Assembly (NCBI GenBank): GCA_028711875.1
Contig: JAQTRJ010000193.1
Location: 1 to 5,131 of the forward strand
DNA from: a bacterium
GTDB taxonomy: Bacteria; Electryoneota; RPQS01
DNA: 5,131 nucleotides
Direction: 5' to 3'
Shown here: positions 5,095 through 5,131 of the stretch, piece after piece
How the letters are laid out: each line of letters starts with the position of its first letter
Position numbering within the stretch: position 1 is the first letter of the stretch
Notes under the pieces: generated by a model
The model's database searches: none
What the model was told of the DNA's origin: nothing
What the model saw: the letters and a program-made list of their open reading frames with translations, nothing else
Made by a program: the position numbers and the translations under genes

Positions 5095-5131
5095 TTATTC
5101 CTTGCTTGCAAAATCTCCGTCGGTCTCGGTT
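5095..5131 (-). CDS. C-terminal end of an upstream gene (partial, product not identifiable)
   Basis: An open frame enters at the right edge and ends at TAA 5097-5095, giving the tail TETDGDFASKE. The stop falls 6 bases before the exbD start, and its last codons contain the exbD ribosome-binding sequence, as expected for an operon partner. Eleven residues cannot identify a family. From typical operon order it is likely another ExbD copy or ExbB, but this is inference from context. Confidence 0.55.
   Translation of the reverse strand, partial: TETDGDFASKE

Overview
The window is a compact, gene-dense piece of chromosome in which every gene I can support is on the minus strand. Read in the direction of transcription (from base 5131 towards base 1) it holds two transcription units separated by a terminator and a short AT-rich promoter region. 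Composition is moderately GC-rich except for the spacer at about 2340-2466. I see no RNA genes, insertion sequences, CRISPR arrays, attachment sites or origins.

Unit 1 (5131 to about 2456) is a TonB-type energy-transduction operon. It runs: the last codons of an unidentified upstream gene, an ExbD/TolR proton-channel partner protein, a TonB energy transducer, a 76-residue two-helix membrane protein, and a PstS-like substrate-binding lipoprotein. It ends in a 13-bp perfect hairpin terminator. TonB-ExbB-ExbD systems use the proton gradient of the inner membrane to drive outer-membrane receptors, so the organism should be Gram-negative (diderm). No TonB-dependent receptor, ExbB or PstCAB permease is visible here.

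Unit 2 (about 2401 to 1, running off the left edge) has a sigma70-like promoter followed by gcvT (glycine cleavage T protein), a comB-family 2-phosphosulfolactate phosphatase, and the start of an FtsK-type DNA translocase. The three genes are tightly packed: a 3-bp gap between gcvT and comB, and a 41-bp overlap between comB and ftsK. They join one-carbon metabolism, a sulfolactate/coenzyme M-type step and chromosome segregation with no obvious shared pathway, so the grouping may simply reflect genome compaction.

Organism: the TonB-ExbD-small membrane protein-PstS-like arrangement recalls gene orders I know from Bacteroidota and relatives (FCB superphylum). Clear Shine-Dalgarno sequences before several genes, two GTG starts, and the base composition argue against Bacteroidota itself. 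An uncultured FCB-type lineage is my best guess, as inference only.

Most of the window is ordinary, well-recognised biology. The points most worth a second look are the PstS-like protein that lacks the recognisable phosphate-binding residues, the small membrane protein translationally coupled to it, a possible G-quadruplex in the leader between exbD and tonB, and the ftsK start hidden inside the end of comB.
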